From positions 35,839,296-35,903,295 of the forward strand of contig NC_030386.2 in the NCBI RefSeq assembly GCF_001625215.2: a DNA stretch of 64,000 bases, read 5' to 3'. The stretch comes from Daucus carota subsp. sativus (lineage: Eukaryota; Streptophyta; Magnoliopsida; Apiales; Apiaceae). Under the pieces are notes generated by a model. It was not told where the DNA came from, did no database searches, and saw only the letters and a list, made by a program, of their open reading frames with translations. The position numbers and the translations under genes were made by a program. This document shows positions 25,701-38,019 of the stretch, one piece after another (the first letter of the stretch is position 1; each line of letters opens with the position of its first letter).

Positions 25701-26784
25701 TATCTGTCTTTGCAATGCCATTCCCTTTTTTTGAATTAACTTGTATATAGGATGCCAGTTCAGCTAAAACCAAGAAAAGGTTCAATGTGTTTGATTTTTC
25801 TACTTTGTACAGTATCTGATGTTGATTTGGGTTGTTTTCAGGGGCTTGATTATGCATTAATGACAGGTGGAGATGTTGCGCCACTTGGTTCTCAAGCTGT
25901 TACGAAGATACACCAGTTGTTTGATTGGGCAAAAAAGTCCAACAGAGGGTTACTACTCTTTATTGACGAAGCAGATGCATTTTTGTGCGAGTAAGTTGGT
26001 TAGAGCCTAGTTTTTTCAACAATTATATAGTTGCTCACATTAGTTTTATTTTATTGCATTTGATCCGATGAAAATGTGATTTTTGAAGTCAGATCTATAT
26101 AGATAGTAAATTTTGCAAGAAATATTTTGTTAACATCAAATAAGTAAGTCTGTGATTGATATTGTGTCTATTTGCTATATATGGATATTTGATTAGTGGT
26201 ATTCACTTGCCCCTGCACATATATTATAGTCGAAGATTGGAGCTTTCAATCATTTCAACTTGGTTTTGGCTTATTTCAGGCGGAACAAAACCTATATGAG
26301 TGAAGCCCAAAGAAGTGCACTCAATGCCCTCCTTTTCCGCACAGGTGATCAATCAAAAGACATAGTCCTTGCTCTGGCAACAAACCGTCCTGGCGATCTT
26401 GATTCAGCAGTTGCTGATCGTATTGATGAAGTCCTAGAATTTCCTTTGCCTGGGGAGGATGAAAGATTTAAGCTTCTTAAACTTTATTTGGACAAGTACA
26501 TTGCACAAGCTGGGGCGAGGAAGCCAGGATTGTTCTCTAATTTGTTCAGAAAAGAACAGCAGAAGATAGAAATTAAGGACTTGACAGATGATATTTTGAA
26601 GGAAGCAGCAGCAAAAACAGACGGCTTTTCAGGAAGAGAAATAGCAAAGCTGATGGCTGGTGTTCAGGCTGCTGTTTACGGAAGTGAGAACTGTGTGCTT
26701 GACCCAAATCTCTTCCGTGAAGTCATAGATTATAAAGTTGCAGAGCATCAACAGAGAAAGAATCTTGCAGTGAAAAGTGCATGA
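22798..26784 (+). CDS. ATAD3: ATAD3-like mitochondrial AAA ATPase
   Basis: ATAD3 proteins are inner-membrane AAA+ ATPases linked to mitochondrial nucleoid and membrane organisation. Eight exons join in phase for 627 aa: 22798-23088, 23383-23478, 24253-24363, 24438-24747, 25008-25098, 25304-25634, 25842-25990 and 26280-26784. The start [20 protein letters not shown] precedes a Pro-rich stretch. A long charged coiled coil follows ([19 protein letters not shown] to [17 protein letters not shown]). Next is a hydrophobic segment, [17 protein letters not shown]. The AAA domain has Walker A GPPGTGKT near residue 392, Walker [10 protein letters not shown] near 449, sensor ATNRPGDLD, and a C-terminal [11 protein letters not shown] helix. 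Intron 3 (24364-24437, 74 bp) has a GC donor, CAG then GCATGT. The in-frame TTG codons upstream are not used; the ATG at 22798 fits. Confidence 0.94.
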
Positions 26785-27154
26785 TTGATGATTGTTACTC
26801 TCATCGCTTTTTCAGGAATTTTGGGTCTGAATCAAGAGATTGGAGCAAATGAACTAATCATTTGTATCATACAACATTATTTATCGGCTGATCTATATTC
26901 AAGAGAATATGCATACTTCTTTTCTGGGTTTGAGTAATGCTAATTTCGTCCTAACTGTATCAGTTAATCAGTTAATAAATACGAGGAACTGATGAACAAG
27001 TTGATTTTGTGTATTATCATTACACCACGCAAGTGTGTCCTAGTTCCTTAATTATTATGCCTTCACTACTTGACAACAAGTGGTGTTTGTCTTGCTCATC
27101 AACAAAAGATGAAGAAATAAATAAAAAAAAATATTTAAATTCATATTCAAAGAT

Positions 27155-27415
27155 ATGCACTTAAAAATTAGTTGAATTTAGAATTTTGTACTTAAATTAG
27201 TTAAATTCATAAGTATTAAATATAATATGATTAAATTAGTTAAATTCATAAGTATCAATTATATTATGATGTACTTCAAAATTATATATTTTCTACCTGA
27301 AAATTAGTTAAATTCAATACCTGAAAATCAGTTAAATTCGTATATAAAGATGTTAGTATATTAGTTAAATTAGTATACAAAGATAAGATGACATTTGAAA
27401 ATAGTTGAATTTAAA
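27155..27415. repeat. Degenerate array of a TTAGTTAAATTCATA motif
   Basis: About seven imperfect copies of TTAGTTAAATTCATA are scattered over roughly 260 bp, two of them in a longer conserved 24-25 bp context about 38 bp apart. It is noncoding and AT-rich. Confidence 0.7.
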
Positions 27416-27481
27416 ATAAAATTTAAAACAATAGATCAAAGACATTGTACTATTTTGAAATCATTACATATAAAAACAACA

Positions 27482-27667
27482 TTCTAAATATTATTACATG
27501 TAATTAATTGAAAATAGAATGTTAGAAAAGTTATTTCAATCATTCATGATAAAGGGTATGGTCGACTGGAGAATTTCTAAATATTATTACATGTAATTCA
27601 TTGAAAATAGAATGTTAGAAAAGTTATTTCAATCATTCATGATAAAGGGGATGATCGACTGGAGAAT
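27482..27667. repeat. 93-bp tandem duplication
   Basis: Two adjacent copies begin with TTCTAAATATTATTACATG and end with GTCGACTGGAGAAT. They differ at only about three positions, indicating a recent duplication in the ATAD3-PPR spacer. Confidence 0.9.
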
Positions 27668-29125
27668 GAGCAGTGTACTTAACCCAATCAACCTAATCGA
27701 ATAAACAACTTAAGAAAAAAACTTAAATAATTTTCTCCAATTTCTCTTTCAAAAATCTTTAGCATACATGGAAAAAATAATGATGAGAGATGCTTATCAT
27801 TTACCCTGCGACATACATAGAAACCACAATTTTGTTTAATATTTGTAACACTCAATCACGTCTTTCTAACTTAGGCGAATTCATTCAGGTTCTCTTGTCA
27901 CGATACTGGTGCGTCAGTAATAGTTCATTAATTTTTAATTTTCATAATGTTTAGCGATAAAAAGGTGCAGCATGCGCATGATTCCTATAACATACTCTAT
28001 ATTCATAATAATTTTAGATAATCATACTTTTTATATCAAAATTAATATATAATTAATATATAATTAATATATTGTACTTTTAAACAGTACTTATTATAAC
28101 ATATAAGTAATAATTTGTGATTCCGATACCATTTTTGATTGATAATATGATTTTATAACTTGTTTTAAAAAAAAAAAATCTGAATAAAAATCTAATATTA
28201 GGTGAAAATATTGCCTCTGATTTGATTTTTAATTTAGTAATAATATTGACAGATATTATTAATAATAAATAATATATATAATTCTTTTGGTAAGGTTTAT
28301 TAGAATAATAATTAATCAGCCAACATGTTACCTTTAGTTTGATTTAATTTAGTAATAGTATTGATAATCTAATTATTTTAATAAGGTTTATTCAAAAAAA
28401 AATATCAATCTAGACTGAATTACCTATCACTCTAAAACCAAATTATGTTTGTTATTGTGAACATCATTTGATTTTTCTTATAGATCTTATAAGCTCAAAA
28501 CTAATATGTTACATTTAGGATGTTTATCTGTGCAAAAATAATAACAATAATTTAACAGCTATAATACCAGGCTAAATGATCTTCTAACCTGTAAATGTAA
28601 TTGCATTTGCGGGAGGTTAAATAGTGATCTTATGTACTGAAATAAAATTAAACAATACTTTCCTCATTCAAAAGAACAACTAGCTCAAGTAATCCTGTCC
28701 TGACTCTTCTAAATGTGCAAAAAATCTGGTGGCAGTAGTCTCTGCAGCAGTAGAGCACCTAGAAAAAAGCAATGTATACAGGTTCAACGGTTCTGCAATC
28801 AAGCAATGCGGCAATTCACCAACAGCGATGAGGTTATAATGTTTATGTATCACCCAGAGCCAAAGGTCATCATTTTGAGCCTATGGCTAGCCCAGTTCCA
28901 TTACAAAAGTTAATGGAGATTGTCGAATTTTGCGTGTTTAAGAAGCACCTCTTCTCTTCATAGACGTGTGAAGGTTGGAAAGGCCGTCACTGACCACCTC
29001 TTCCCAGCATGCCTTCATATCTGCTAATTCCTTTTCTCAGCATATCTTTGGTTTTGCAATAGCGTTGTAATCATTACTGCCTCACCAGTATTATATAGAT
29101 GAGAGGTGGCACTGATTTTGACAGA

Positions 29126-32100
29126 CTAGATACTCTGAGCTTTTGATCCAACTACAAGATTATCGAGGAAAGAAATTCCCAAACTCTTCATAGACTTTAG
29201 AATGTCTTCAGATTTAGGTTCCATGCCAACTGACTGGTACAAATGAACAGCTGCGCTCATAATAAACCTGTCTGGTTCAACTAAACCAGTAATCTTTTCA
29301 TAGAAAGAGATGCCTTCTTCCACGTGTCCATAGTCCATGTAAGCTCCAAGTAAAGCTCTGTAGCATGCAAGCTCAGGAATTAATCCAGCGCCTAAAATTT
29401 CTTCAAATACCATTGCAGCTTCCTTTGTCCTGCCCGTTTTTGCAAAGGCGTGTAGTAAGAGGTTAAAGTGAGCACAGGAAGGGGATATTCCATTCTTCCT
29501 CATTAATCTTATAGTTTCCTCTGCTTGAGAGTATTTAAGTCCCTTTGTATAAGCTCGAATAAGGGCAAGGTAAGTGAAGGAGTCTGGTGAGCAACCATCT
29601 CTTTGCATGGTTTCAAAAAGCTCTTCTGCTTCATGATGAAGTGTTGCAGTAGAATACACATTCATCATAATATTGTAACTCACCTACATTAAGAGATTAC
29701 CTATGCTTTTATATAATCTTAGTTTATCAACCATCGAGAGCACAGATAAATATTATGCTACCATTTATAGATTAAAAGACTAAAATGCATTAGCTAATGA
29801 AAAAACAATGTATTACTACCATGCATGCCACTTCTATGTAATATTTCAAGAACTCATTTAATATATTTAATCAGCTTCAACCTCTGGACTTGTATCTATC
29901 ATTTTTGATGTACCGTTGAGTTTGTAGATATTAAATATTTAAAATATATTGTTATTTAGGTTTTGTGAATCTGTACATAATTGACCTGGTACCAGAACTG
30001 ATGGCTCTAAAGATGTATATGTAATCTACCTACACACACACATAATATATGGTAGTTTTTCTTCTTTAGAGTTTAGACCATAAACTCTGGCACAATTCAT
30101 ACACATACCTGCCCAGGTTTTATTCCTTCTTCTCGCATTTTTCTAAATAGAAGGGATGCTTCATCACTTTTACCTGCAAAGAAGATAAAATCAAATTTCT
30201 TGGTATTTACAACAGATCGTAACAAAAATCTTTTACTAAAAAACCACAGCTGAACAAAGAACTCTCCATGCCTATGATTGTTTAACTGGTAATAAGTGGT
30301 CCTTATAACTCTAAAAGCCCAGTACAGCCCAGCAAGATAATAGATGTTACTCCTTATGTTCCATTTTTATTGTCCCTGTACCAATTTTGCGTGTCCCAAA
30401 AGTAATGTCCAGATATAATAATTTAATAAAAGAAATCCTCTAATACCACCAAACAATTTTAATTATTAATGCAAATTGAAATTGATTAGTAATTTTATTA
30501 AGGGGTAAATTTGAGGAAAAGATATTTTTTAGGAAGTTGTCAATTTATTTAGTTTTATGAAATGAATGGTGGATTTTTACAGGGGGGCAATAAAAAAGGG
30601 ACGGAGGGAGTACTAGACAGTAATATAGTCATCTCGAATCTACCTTGACCTCAATTTGCTTATATAGAAACTCATGTCAGACACTGAAAGTATAACTATC
30701 AGGAAAAAAGGCATTTAATGTATGATATGGGTGTAGTTTAATACATGTATATTTTGATGGACCAAGTGAGTAACTTTACCAGCTTTTCCATAATAGCATA
30801 TCATATTAGTGTATGCTTTCTCATCCAAAGCCACCCCCCTACTTTGAGCCATCTTAAATACCTCCACGGCTTTATCCAGATTTCGACCACGTCCATGCAC
30901 ACTGCACACAACATACACTGCTGCGTCAATTGCAAACGAGTATATTATGAACTATCTTCTTGATTGAACATTCTATTAAGGGTGACAAAGGCAGACAGAC
31001 ACCTCTTCTTCACATGCAAAATAAGTTTATTAACAAACCCAACCGCACTAGACAAGTTCTGCACTATGACTCCAGGCCACAGAATTCAACCATGAAGGTC
31101 AAGGTTTTACCTGATCATGGTGTTATATGTATGAATTGATGGAACAACGCCCAGAGAGAGCATGTGCTCATAAATGCTAGCTGCAAAATGCAATCTACCT
31201 GTGCACATTAAATTGGTCCACGTGTTAATCCAGCTTTATCCTCTCCTAATTTCCTCATAAGATACAAAATTAAAAAAGGAAAGATGGATGTAACCTGCAT
31301 CTAGCATCGCTTTGATGAAGGTATTGTACGCTACAGTATCAAGCTCCATATTATTACGAAAGCAGTCACGAATAACGTTCTCTGCTAGTCTATATTTACC
31401 TGTAAAAGGTTTCGTAATGTTATAGTAAACATATAAATAAAATATGTGTCATTTAGAACTAATAGCACTGATAAACCTTTTATGCATTCACGTGAGCCCT
31501 ACCCATTTCTGATAAGCCCGTATAATCATCACCACGTGAGATTTGAGATTACAGATGTTAGTCTTTGGTGTCAATTTCAAAAATACAAATAAGCTTCAAG
31601 CTACTCAAGTAAGCTCTTATAGATCACAAAGTGGTGCAGTAGGGGTCCATACATCGTAAAGAATCAATTGACTGATAGTGTTAATGGGTCACTGATGTTG
31701 TTTTTTGTAAGCTTAGAAATCAATGATTGAAGAATATAATGACTTGTTCACTAAGGACTGAGGGTCGCCCTGCGGACATTAAGACTACAGAAGACAAATA
31801 ACAGGAAGGGACTTCTTATATACATCTATAATCTTGAAGTTATAAGTAACAGATTTCCGTATACTCAAGTTGAACATAAATATACAAACTGTAGATGCAC
31901 CATTCTTAGTTCCTTACCACAGTCAGTCAAAACATTCACAAGCATGCTGATGGCTACAGCACCTAAATCATGGCCTTTTACAGTCTCTTCTCTGAAAAAT
32001 AGGTATGCTTCCTCTGATGTTCCACACTTGGCATACGCATCAATCATTGAACTGTATAAAAGTTTTCTAGCTTTAGATGAATCTGCCACTGCTGCAAAGA

Positions 32101-35100
32101 CTTCTTGTGCTTGTTTCAGCTTCCGTTGCTTTCCATACAAACTTATCATAGATGCACTTGCAACATCCTCCGGGGTGTAACCAAGCTTCAGTAGTAAGGC
32201 ATGCAGGCATTCCGCTTTTGATGCGTCTCCTGTATACATACCCATTTCAGATATCTAAAGTATATCATAGTATCTGCACGTTTCCCTGCAATTTTAGCAA
32301 GATCCTTGAAGAAATTATAATGGGAACACTTTTAACTTTTACGTAAGACTTTTTTTTGTTACTGACCTGCCCTGCCTTGGTATTATAAGTATTGGAGTTT
32401 TTCTTTTAATAGTATTTGTGTTATTGTTGGTTAAAACTTAAAACTTGGTATATCGAGTAATATAGTTATTACTTATATCTATTTTGAATTCATAACATAT
32501 ATAGATTAACAGCTATTATTTTTCATATATGAACGTTTCGGACGCCACAAAGCCATATTGTTGTGAAGGTCCTCAGGCACTGCAGCTCGCCTGGGCACCA
32601 TAACAACCTTGGGAATCAGCCAAAAATATCTGCTAATATTTTAATTGTGAAAAAGAAAATGATGGAACACTAAATAAACTATCAGATTCATGTGCATTCT
32701 TGCCTTCTTTAATAAAATTGATGATGAGTTGGCTAGCAACTGTCAAGCCATTAGGAGTGTTGAGCAGAAATTTGAGTTTTTCTTCTATTCCACTGCCATT
32801 GCCATCTGCCATATACAAACTAAGCATCATCCCAAAAGCCATTGTACCATGTGCATCCAAGGGCTCAAAAGAATCATCACCATCAGGCAATACAGATTCA
32901 CCATGCATAACCAGGGAAATTGTTTGTATAAATTTATTGTTCCTAAAAGATTCAATTGTATTTAAATCATCAATCAACTGTTCTGCATCCTTCAACATAT
33001 TCTCCTGGCAATATAACTTAATGACTGTCTTTAGAAGCTCCTCATCGAAATTTACCCCATCTTTCCTTACCTGAACAATAAAACTTTTTGCCTTGTCAAT
33101 CAAACTTAGTTTCATATACAAGCTGAGCATGTCTTTACAGGAACGAGCATCAGGAATCCCAGTCTTTGCCAGAGCTTGAAATGTACCCTCAGCAGCTGCT
33201 ACATCTTCTTTCATAACATTGCATTGCAATAAGACAATGAAAGCAAATCTTGAAAACAATATGTTTTTAGCACGCATTTCTTCCATAATACGCAAAGCTT
33301 CCTCAAAGTTTCCTGAATTAAGATGGACTTGTGTCATTGTTATATATGTTTTCTCATCAGTAAGTAAACCCAGTGTCTTAATCTCTCGGAAAGTTTTTTG
33401 AGCATCCTCGTATAGACCAAGTTTCCCATATATCCTAATTAGTAAGCCATAGATAACCTCATCTGCAGCTATTTTATACTTTCCCATTTCCAAAAAAAGG
33501 GAAAGAGCTCTAGAATAGTCCCTGTTTCTGTAGTGAAGGGCCAAAAGTGATGCACATGTGAAATTACTTGGTACTATGCCATGTGATCTCATGCTCCTAT
33601 ATAGTCTAAGTGTTTCATCCGTGTCACCCCTTTTGGCACTTAAACTTATTAGGAGGCTGTAAGTTACCTCCTCTGGTATAAAACTTAATTTTATCATCTC
33701 CCTGTAAGTTTCAAAGGCTTGCTCGGCTTGACCTTGTTTCACAAATGAGCTTATTACTACTGTATAAGTAAACTCATTTGGCACTACCCCCGTATCAACC
33801 ATCTGCCTCCACAACTCTGTGACATTAACATGGAGTGACTTTTTCTGCAGAGATGAAAGCATGAAATTGTAAACCGCAATGGTAAGAGATATCCCTCGTT
33901 CACGTACAGCAGAGTAAAATGACTCCATAGCCTTGTGACGTCCCCATCTAGCATATGCACAGAGCATGGTACCACAAGCAACTTCATCAGGCTCGCACCC
34001 TGATTCAAGCATCTCCAAGAAGGTCTCTTCTGCAAGCTTTATTTTCCCGACTTGGCCATACATACGTATCACAATTGTGTAGACAATAACACTAGGTCGG
34101 TAGCTTAACTGTTCAAGCACAATTCTAATATTACACCAAATTAATATTGTATATCGTTGATATAACTTGAGAATAAATAAGATGTCACCTATTATTCAAA
34201 TTAAAGACTTAAAAAAGGCGATATCACAATCCCAATTTTAAATAAAGAAGATGTGTACTGTGTAGAGTATTAATTCAGACCTTTAACCCAACTTTATCAT
34301 GTTACCTACATAGTGCAGTATTTGTGTTTCCTATATATCTTACTCTAGAAAATTGTTCAAAATATACAGTCAAATCTCAATAAACGAGATTAAATACACT
34401 ATTATGTTCAAAATTCCAATAAATTAATTATAGAACACCGCAGTACACAAAACAAGACCCACAATTCAAAATCACCACCCCATGTAAAAATCATCATAAT
34501 GTAAAACAACAACAATATCAAATATCTTAATCAGTTACATAATTACAGTAATATAACTGTAAACATACAACACGGAAACGAAACAAACCTGCAATTTCAT
34601 CCACCCGAAAAAATCCCTCACTTGCCTCCACCCCTTCTGCTCCTTCAACACAGTACACATTTCCCTAAAACTCAACACACTAACAAATCCCGCCATCACA
34701 ACCCTCATATCATACTCCCCTTCCCCTCTCCCAGCCAAACTCCTAACCCGCTTTATCGCAGCCACGACATGCTTCCCATACAAATGCCCATTCCTATCAT
34801 CCTCCAAATAGGCCACCATTTGCTCCGGAGACCTCTTGATCCACCTGGGCGTTTGAGCATTGGACCCCTGGTTCCTCCTCAGAGTGCTCAAGTACTGGGC
34901 CTTGCTCTTGATTATGCGACGGGCGTTGTCGTCGGAGAGGTTGTTCTTGGGGTTCTTGGACTTGGGCTTGGGCTTGTTGATGGAGTTGCCGTCGCTTAAG
35001 GACCATGGGTCTGGAGAGATGGCGGAGCAGGAGATTGTGGGCTTTGGGGGTTTGGGTTTTGATGGGGTTTGGGAGAAGGGGAGGGGGGAGATGAAGGAGG

Positions 35101-35116
35101 ATTTTAGAGCTTCCAT
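29126..35116 (-). CDS. EMB976: Pentatricopeptide repeat protein, At5g27270/EMB976-like
   Basis: PPR proteins bind organellar RNA through 35-residue helical hairpins. Eight minus-strand exons join in phase for 1,060 aa: 34589-35116, 32704-34108, 31918-32229, 31295-31399, 31111-31198, 30780-30901, 30109-30173 and 29126-29683. The Ser/Pro/Lys-rich N terminus (MEALKSSFISPLPFSQTPSK) looks like a plastid transit peptide. Repeats run almost throughout, for example SYRPSVIVYTIVIRMYGQVG, GCEPDEVACGTMLCAYARWG and GVVPNEFTYTVVISSFVKQG. No E, DYW or SMR domain follows, so it is P-class. Intron 2 (32230-32703) has a GC donor, AAG then GCAAGA. The start is the ATG at 35116. The match to At5g27270, which I recall as the embryo-defective gene EMB976, is from memory. 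Confidence 0.92.
30350..30610. mobile_element. Stowaway MITE in a PPR-gene intron
   Basis: The left end is CTCCTTATGTTCCATTTTTA and the right end is AAAAAGGGACGGAGGGAG, flanked by TA (30348-30349 and 30611-30612). It is about 261 bp, noncoding, and sits in the intron 30174-30779. Confidence 0.8.
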
Positions 35117-36036
35117 TTAAGGGCGTGTTTGGATGGGTGTGTTTTATTGTTATTGAGATTAAATTAAAGTGAAGAGGAAGAAGACATTGAGGGAGAAAGA
35201 AGAAGAAGATAATGAAGTATCAGTGTCTGGATTTTTGGAAGATGAGTGTTTGATGAAAAAGACCAATGATATTTCTGGGATTTTTTTTTTCCTTTTCATT
35301 TTTAAAGAGAGAATTTTGTTTATTTAAGACATGAAATTGTGAAAATCGATTCTTGAAAGAATTGTTTTATCAGTCTCTGAAAATAGTTTTTTGCTTTTTA
35401 ACACTAGTTTATGCATTGGTAATTTCCTTAAAAAAAAGTAATTTATTTTATAAATTATTGTCTAAATATATATTATAAATAAAAATTACAGATACTATAT
35501 GAAAATCCTCAATTTTATTAAGATATTCCCATCAAAATATGAATATACATAATCTTTTATTATATGAGGATAATATATCTCGTCAAGACACAACATTTTA
35601 CCTATGTTTTATTTATTTTATATGTTGCCATTGTTTTGATAAACATTTATATTTTATAGTGTTGCAAATGATAGCAATTTTTAAGCAGCATTTTCATGTA
35701 CTGTATTCTGTTTTGTTAATCTGATTTCTGTTTGCTTCAAACCTTTTTTCAGAAACAAAGTCAATTGTCAAACACTGCAATTAAAAAAATAGTAATAAAA
35801 CTGTTTCCTCTTAAAAAGTAGTCTAAAACCTGTTTTTAGTTTTTCAAGTCAAAACATGTTCTATTGTAGTTGGCTTCCTAACAGAAGCACATGAAAGTTA
35901 GATAATGCACTAAGGGTAAGGAAAAAAAAAGTCTCCATTGACTTCAAAACTGGACTGATAGCACATTGTGGATTGATATAAATACAGCAAATTCTAGTTT
36001 TACATGATTTTCTTCTTCCCATCTTTATGTTCCCCG
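35117..36036. other. Intergenic: PPR promoter and 3' flank of the basic-protein gene
   Basis: An AT-rich spacer of 0.9 kb. A GGGCGTGTTTGGATGGGTGT motif at about 35122 resembles a transposon end, but I found no partner terminus. No gene is seen. Confidence 0.5.
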
Positions 36037-37725
36037 TCACTCAAACTCCATAACATCAACTGCAGCCTTTTCTGCCGATTTTTCTGATTTTCCTTTCTTC
36101 CCTGCATGGTGATTAATTGTTGTACTTAGCAATAACAATAATAATCATTGCCGTTGCAAAAACTTGTTATAAATTAGATACACAAAAATTTATAATCATT
36201 CCATTTTTTAAACAAAAGAGAGTGGCTCAGCGCAGGGATTAACATGGCAGTATGGTGTCAATCCTCAGATCATTGATTTAGTTTTTACTACTAATAAGCA
36301 AGAACTGAAGATAACCTCATCCTTCAGTACAAAGGAAGACAAATGTTATTAAGCCTAGTGCCAAACTACACAAGAGTGGACACGCGGGATCATGCTTTTA
36401 ACCTGAACTCCGCATATAAAGCTGCCAAGAATGGAAGCATACACTTACACATCATAGTGAAGGTATAGCTCTGTGTTCCTGTTTAAAGATGTACTGAAAA
36501 TAATTTAAGTGTTGTTTACAGAAACCGCAACCAATCAATTTAACATCCTCCCAAACTTGCACAGGATACACTAATTTAGCATCTGCTAGCATAGATCATA
36601 TACTGATTCATAATTGCCTAAAAGCTATCTCGGCTACTGCATGTGCTAGTTACAATCTCTTCCAACTTTACTCAGCTCCCCCCCCCCCCCCCCCCCTCTC
36701 CCCCCCTCTCTCCTCCCATTGTAACTACATGCTCATCCATCACTACCTTCCATCCAACAACAACAAATCTTCACATTGAGTGAATCATCAAGAAACACGC
36801 ATTGATTATCGAGTGACGCATTAAGGCCAATACTAGCATAATCCCCCTCGAGCTCATAGTTACAGATAACATTATGTTGGATAGAAAAATACTGCTCTAG
36901 TGTAACAAAAGATAAATAACTTTATCTACCTTTCTTCTGTGACCGTTTGGATTTAACCTTCAAACTCTTCTTCACACTGAATGCTAGCGGAGCCTTGCTT
37001 ACATTTTCGGATGTACCTGATGAACAAATAAATGCAAAGCATTGTCAATTCATACTGAGATTAAGGATTATACCACGCCAATTAAAAAAAAAACTTATTA
37101 GTCCTTAGTCACACGTTTATTTCTTGGTTTCATTGGCCATTTCAAAGTTTCTCAATTCCATTTAAATTCAAAGTTTGACCTAAGATTGTCATTGAGTGAT
37201 GTATATGTATATATTAGAATCCAATTCAATGGAAAACTCTGGCCAAAATATCACAACTCTCCCTGCTACAAAAGTGCCTTACCCGCATTATCACGTAAAT
37301 ATATATATATGTTAATCACTAACAAGCATATTACATAAGTGTGTACCTTCAGCAACAGCCATCTCAACATCTTCCATTGTAATAAGACCCTTTGCAATAG
37401 CATCCTTCTGGTCCTGTTTCACTCATTCCTAGAACATTAGCATACATATACACGCGTGTGGTGGGGGAGACAGGGGGAGAGAGAGGGGGAGGGAGAGAGA
37501 GAGGGAGGGAGGGAGGGGTGGAGGGAGAGAGAGGGGGAGAGAGAGGGAGGGGGGAGAGAGTACCCTGCGCCATTTTTTAAAGAGCTTGCGCTTTCGCTTG
37601 CCAGAGATAGGGATAGTTGGGGCCCTCAGCTTAAGTTTACCGGTCACGGGATCGCCGTGTTTGGCTCTTTTATGGTCGGCAATAGCTGCTCTTCTTCTCC
37701 TCTGGACCACGTTGAAAGCCGCCAT
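36037..37725 (-). CDS. Small conserved basic protein of unknown function (126 aa)
   Basis: I do not recognise a named function. Four exons join in phase: 37564-37725, 37347-37413, 36930-37016 and 36037-36101. The protein begins MAAFNVVQRRRRAAIADHKR, continues HGDPVTGKLKLRAPT and SGKRKRKLFKKWRR, then an acidic patch GLITMEDVEMAVAEG. It ends in a Lys/Ser-rich tail (KKSLKVKSKRSQKKGKKG) and DVMEFE. No membrane segment or signal peptide is visible. The basic clusters look like nuclear or nucleolar signals, and two telo-boxes lie just upstream, which is typical of ribosome-biogenesis genes, so a nuclear or nucleolar role is a reasonable inference only. Consistent splice sites and phases support a real gene. 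Confidence 0.8.
36678..36696. repeat. Homopolymer C19 tract in intron 3 of the basic-protein gene
   Basis: Nineteen C on the plus strand, read as a G run in the minus-strand transcript, followed by more CT-rich sequence to about 36715. Confidence 0.9.
37455..37560. repeat. Purine-only GA/GGGA-rich tract
   Basis: About 105 bp of almost pure G and A (GGGAGAGAG, GGAGGGAGGG units) lies in intron 1 of the basic-protein gene. It begins just after the 5' splice site in transcript order, where the RNA is almost purely pyrimidine. Such tracts are prone to slippage and to triplex formation. Confidence 0.9.
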
Positions 37726-37754
37726 CTCTTCACTGTCCCCCCAATTTTCCAACA

Positions 37755-37787
37755 AAACCCTAGTTGATTGTGTTATTTTAAACCCTA
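37755..37787 (-). promoter_or_regulatory. Two telo-boxes upstream of the basic-protein gene
   Basis: AAACCCTA occurs at 37755-37762 and 37780-37787 (plus-strand reading), 30 and 55 bp upstream of the minus-strand ATG at 37725. This arrangement is typical of plant translation and ribosome-biogenesis genes. The regulatory role is inferred. Confidence 0.5.
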
Positions 37788-37907
37788 GCTGATTCTCATC
37801 AACTTATATGTATGTTATGTTATATTAACCCGGCCCGGATCCGAGGAGTGGACAAAAACTAACTGCAGTTCAGATGCCTATCTTCCATCCAAAAACAATA
37901 TTTTACC

Positions 37908-38019
37908 GATTGGATAGCCTAAATGGTGGGTTTATTCTATGTTGTCCCGAGAGATCTGGGTTCGACTCTGGCTATAGATACTAATTTGTAAGGTATATAA
38001 ATTTGCATTGTCAACAAGG
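37908..38019 (+). mobile_element. tRNA-derived SINE with target-site duplication
   Basis: A 112-bp insert is flanked by a perfect 15-bp direct repeat, AAACAATATTTTACC (37893-37907 and 38020-38034). It contains an A-box-like TAGCCTAAATGG (37915-37926) and a B-box-like GGGTTCGACTC (37958-37968) about 32 bp apart, the RNA polymerase III promoter layout of tRNA-derived SINEs. It is too divergent and too long after the B box to be a tRNA gene. No poly(A) tail is seen; the 3' end is AACAAGG. Confidence 0.75.

Larger units (their letters stand above)
26785..29125. other. Convergent intergenic region between ATAD3 and the PPR gene
   Basis: Very AT-rich, with the 3' UTRs of both genes at its ends. 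It contains a degenerate short-motif array and a 93-bp tandem duplication (listed separately). Around 28140-28400 there is further loosely repeated AT-rich sequence around AATTTAGTAAT and AAGGTTTATT. No convincing gene is seen. Confidence 0.55.

Noticed and set aside
28713-28913. 66-codon ORF in the ATAD3-PPR spacer
   Set aside because: No homology, codon bias or splice context; it probably lies in or near the PPR 3' UTR on the other strand.
34622-34999. 125-codon plus-strand Pro/His/Leu-rich ORF
   Set aside because: Antisense shadow of PPR exon 1, whose minus-strand reading aligns with a known family and splices in phase.
35117-35180. GGGCGTGTTTGGATGGG as a transposon end
   Set aside because: No inverted partner or target duplication was found within about 1 kb.
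37364-37573. Pro/Leu/Ser-rich ORF on the minus strand
   Set aside because: It is a translation of the purine/pyrimidine tract in an intron; low complexity.
37911-37980. Possible tRNA gene (A- and B-box motifs)
   Set aside because: The flanking 15-bp duplication and failure to fold into a standard cloverleaf with proper stems indicate a SINE.
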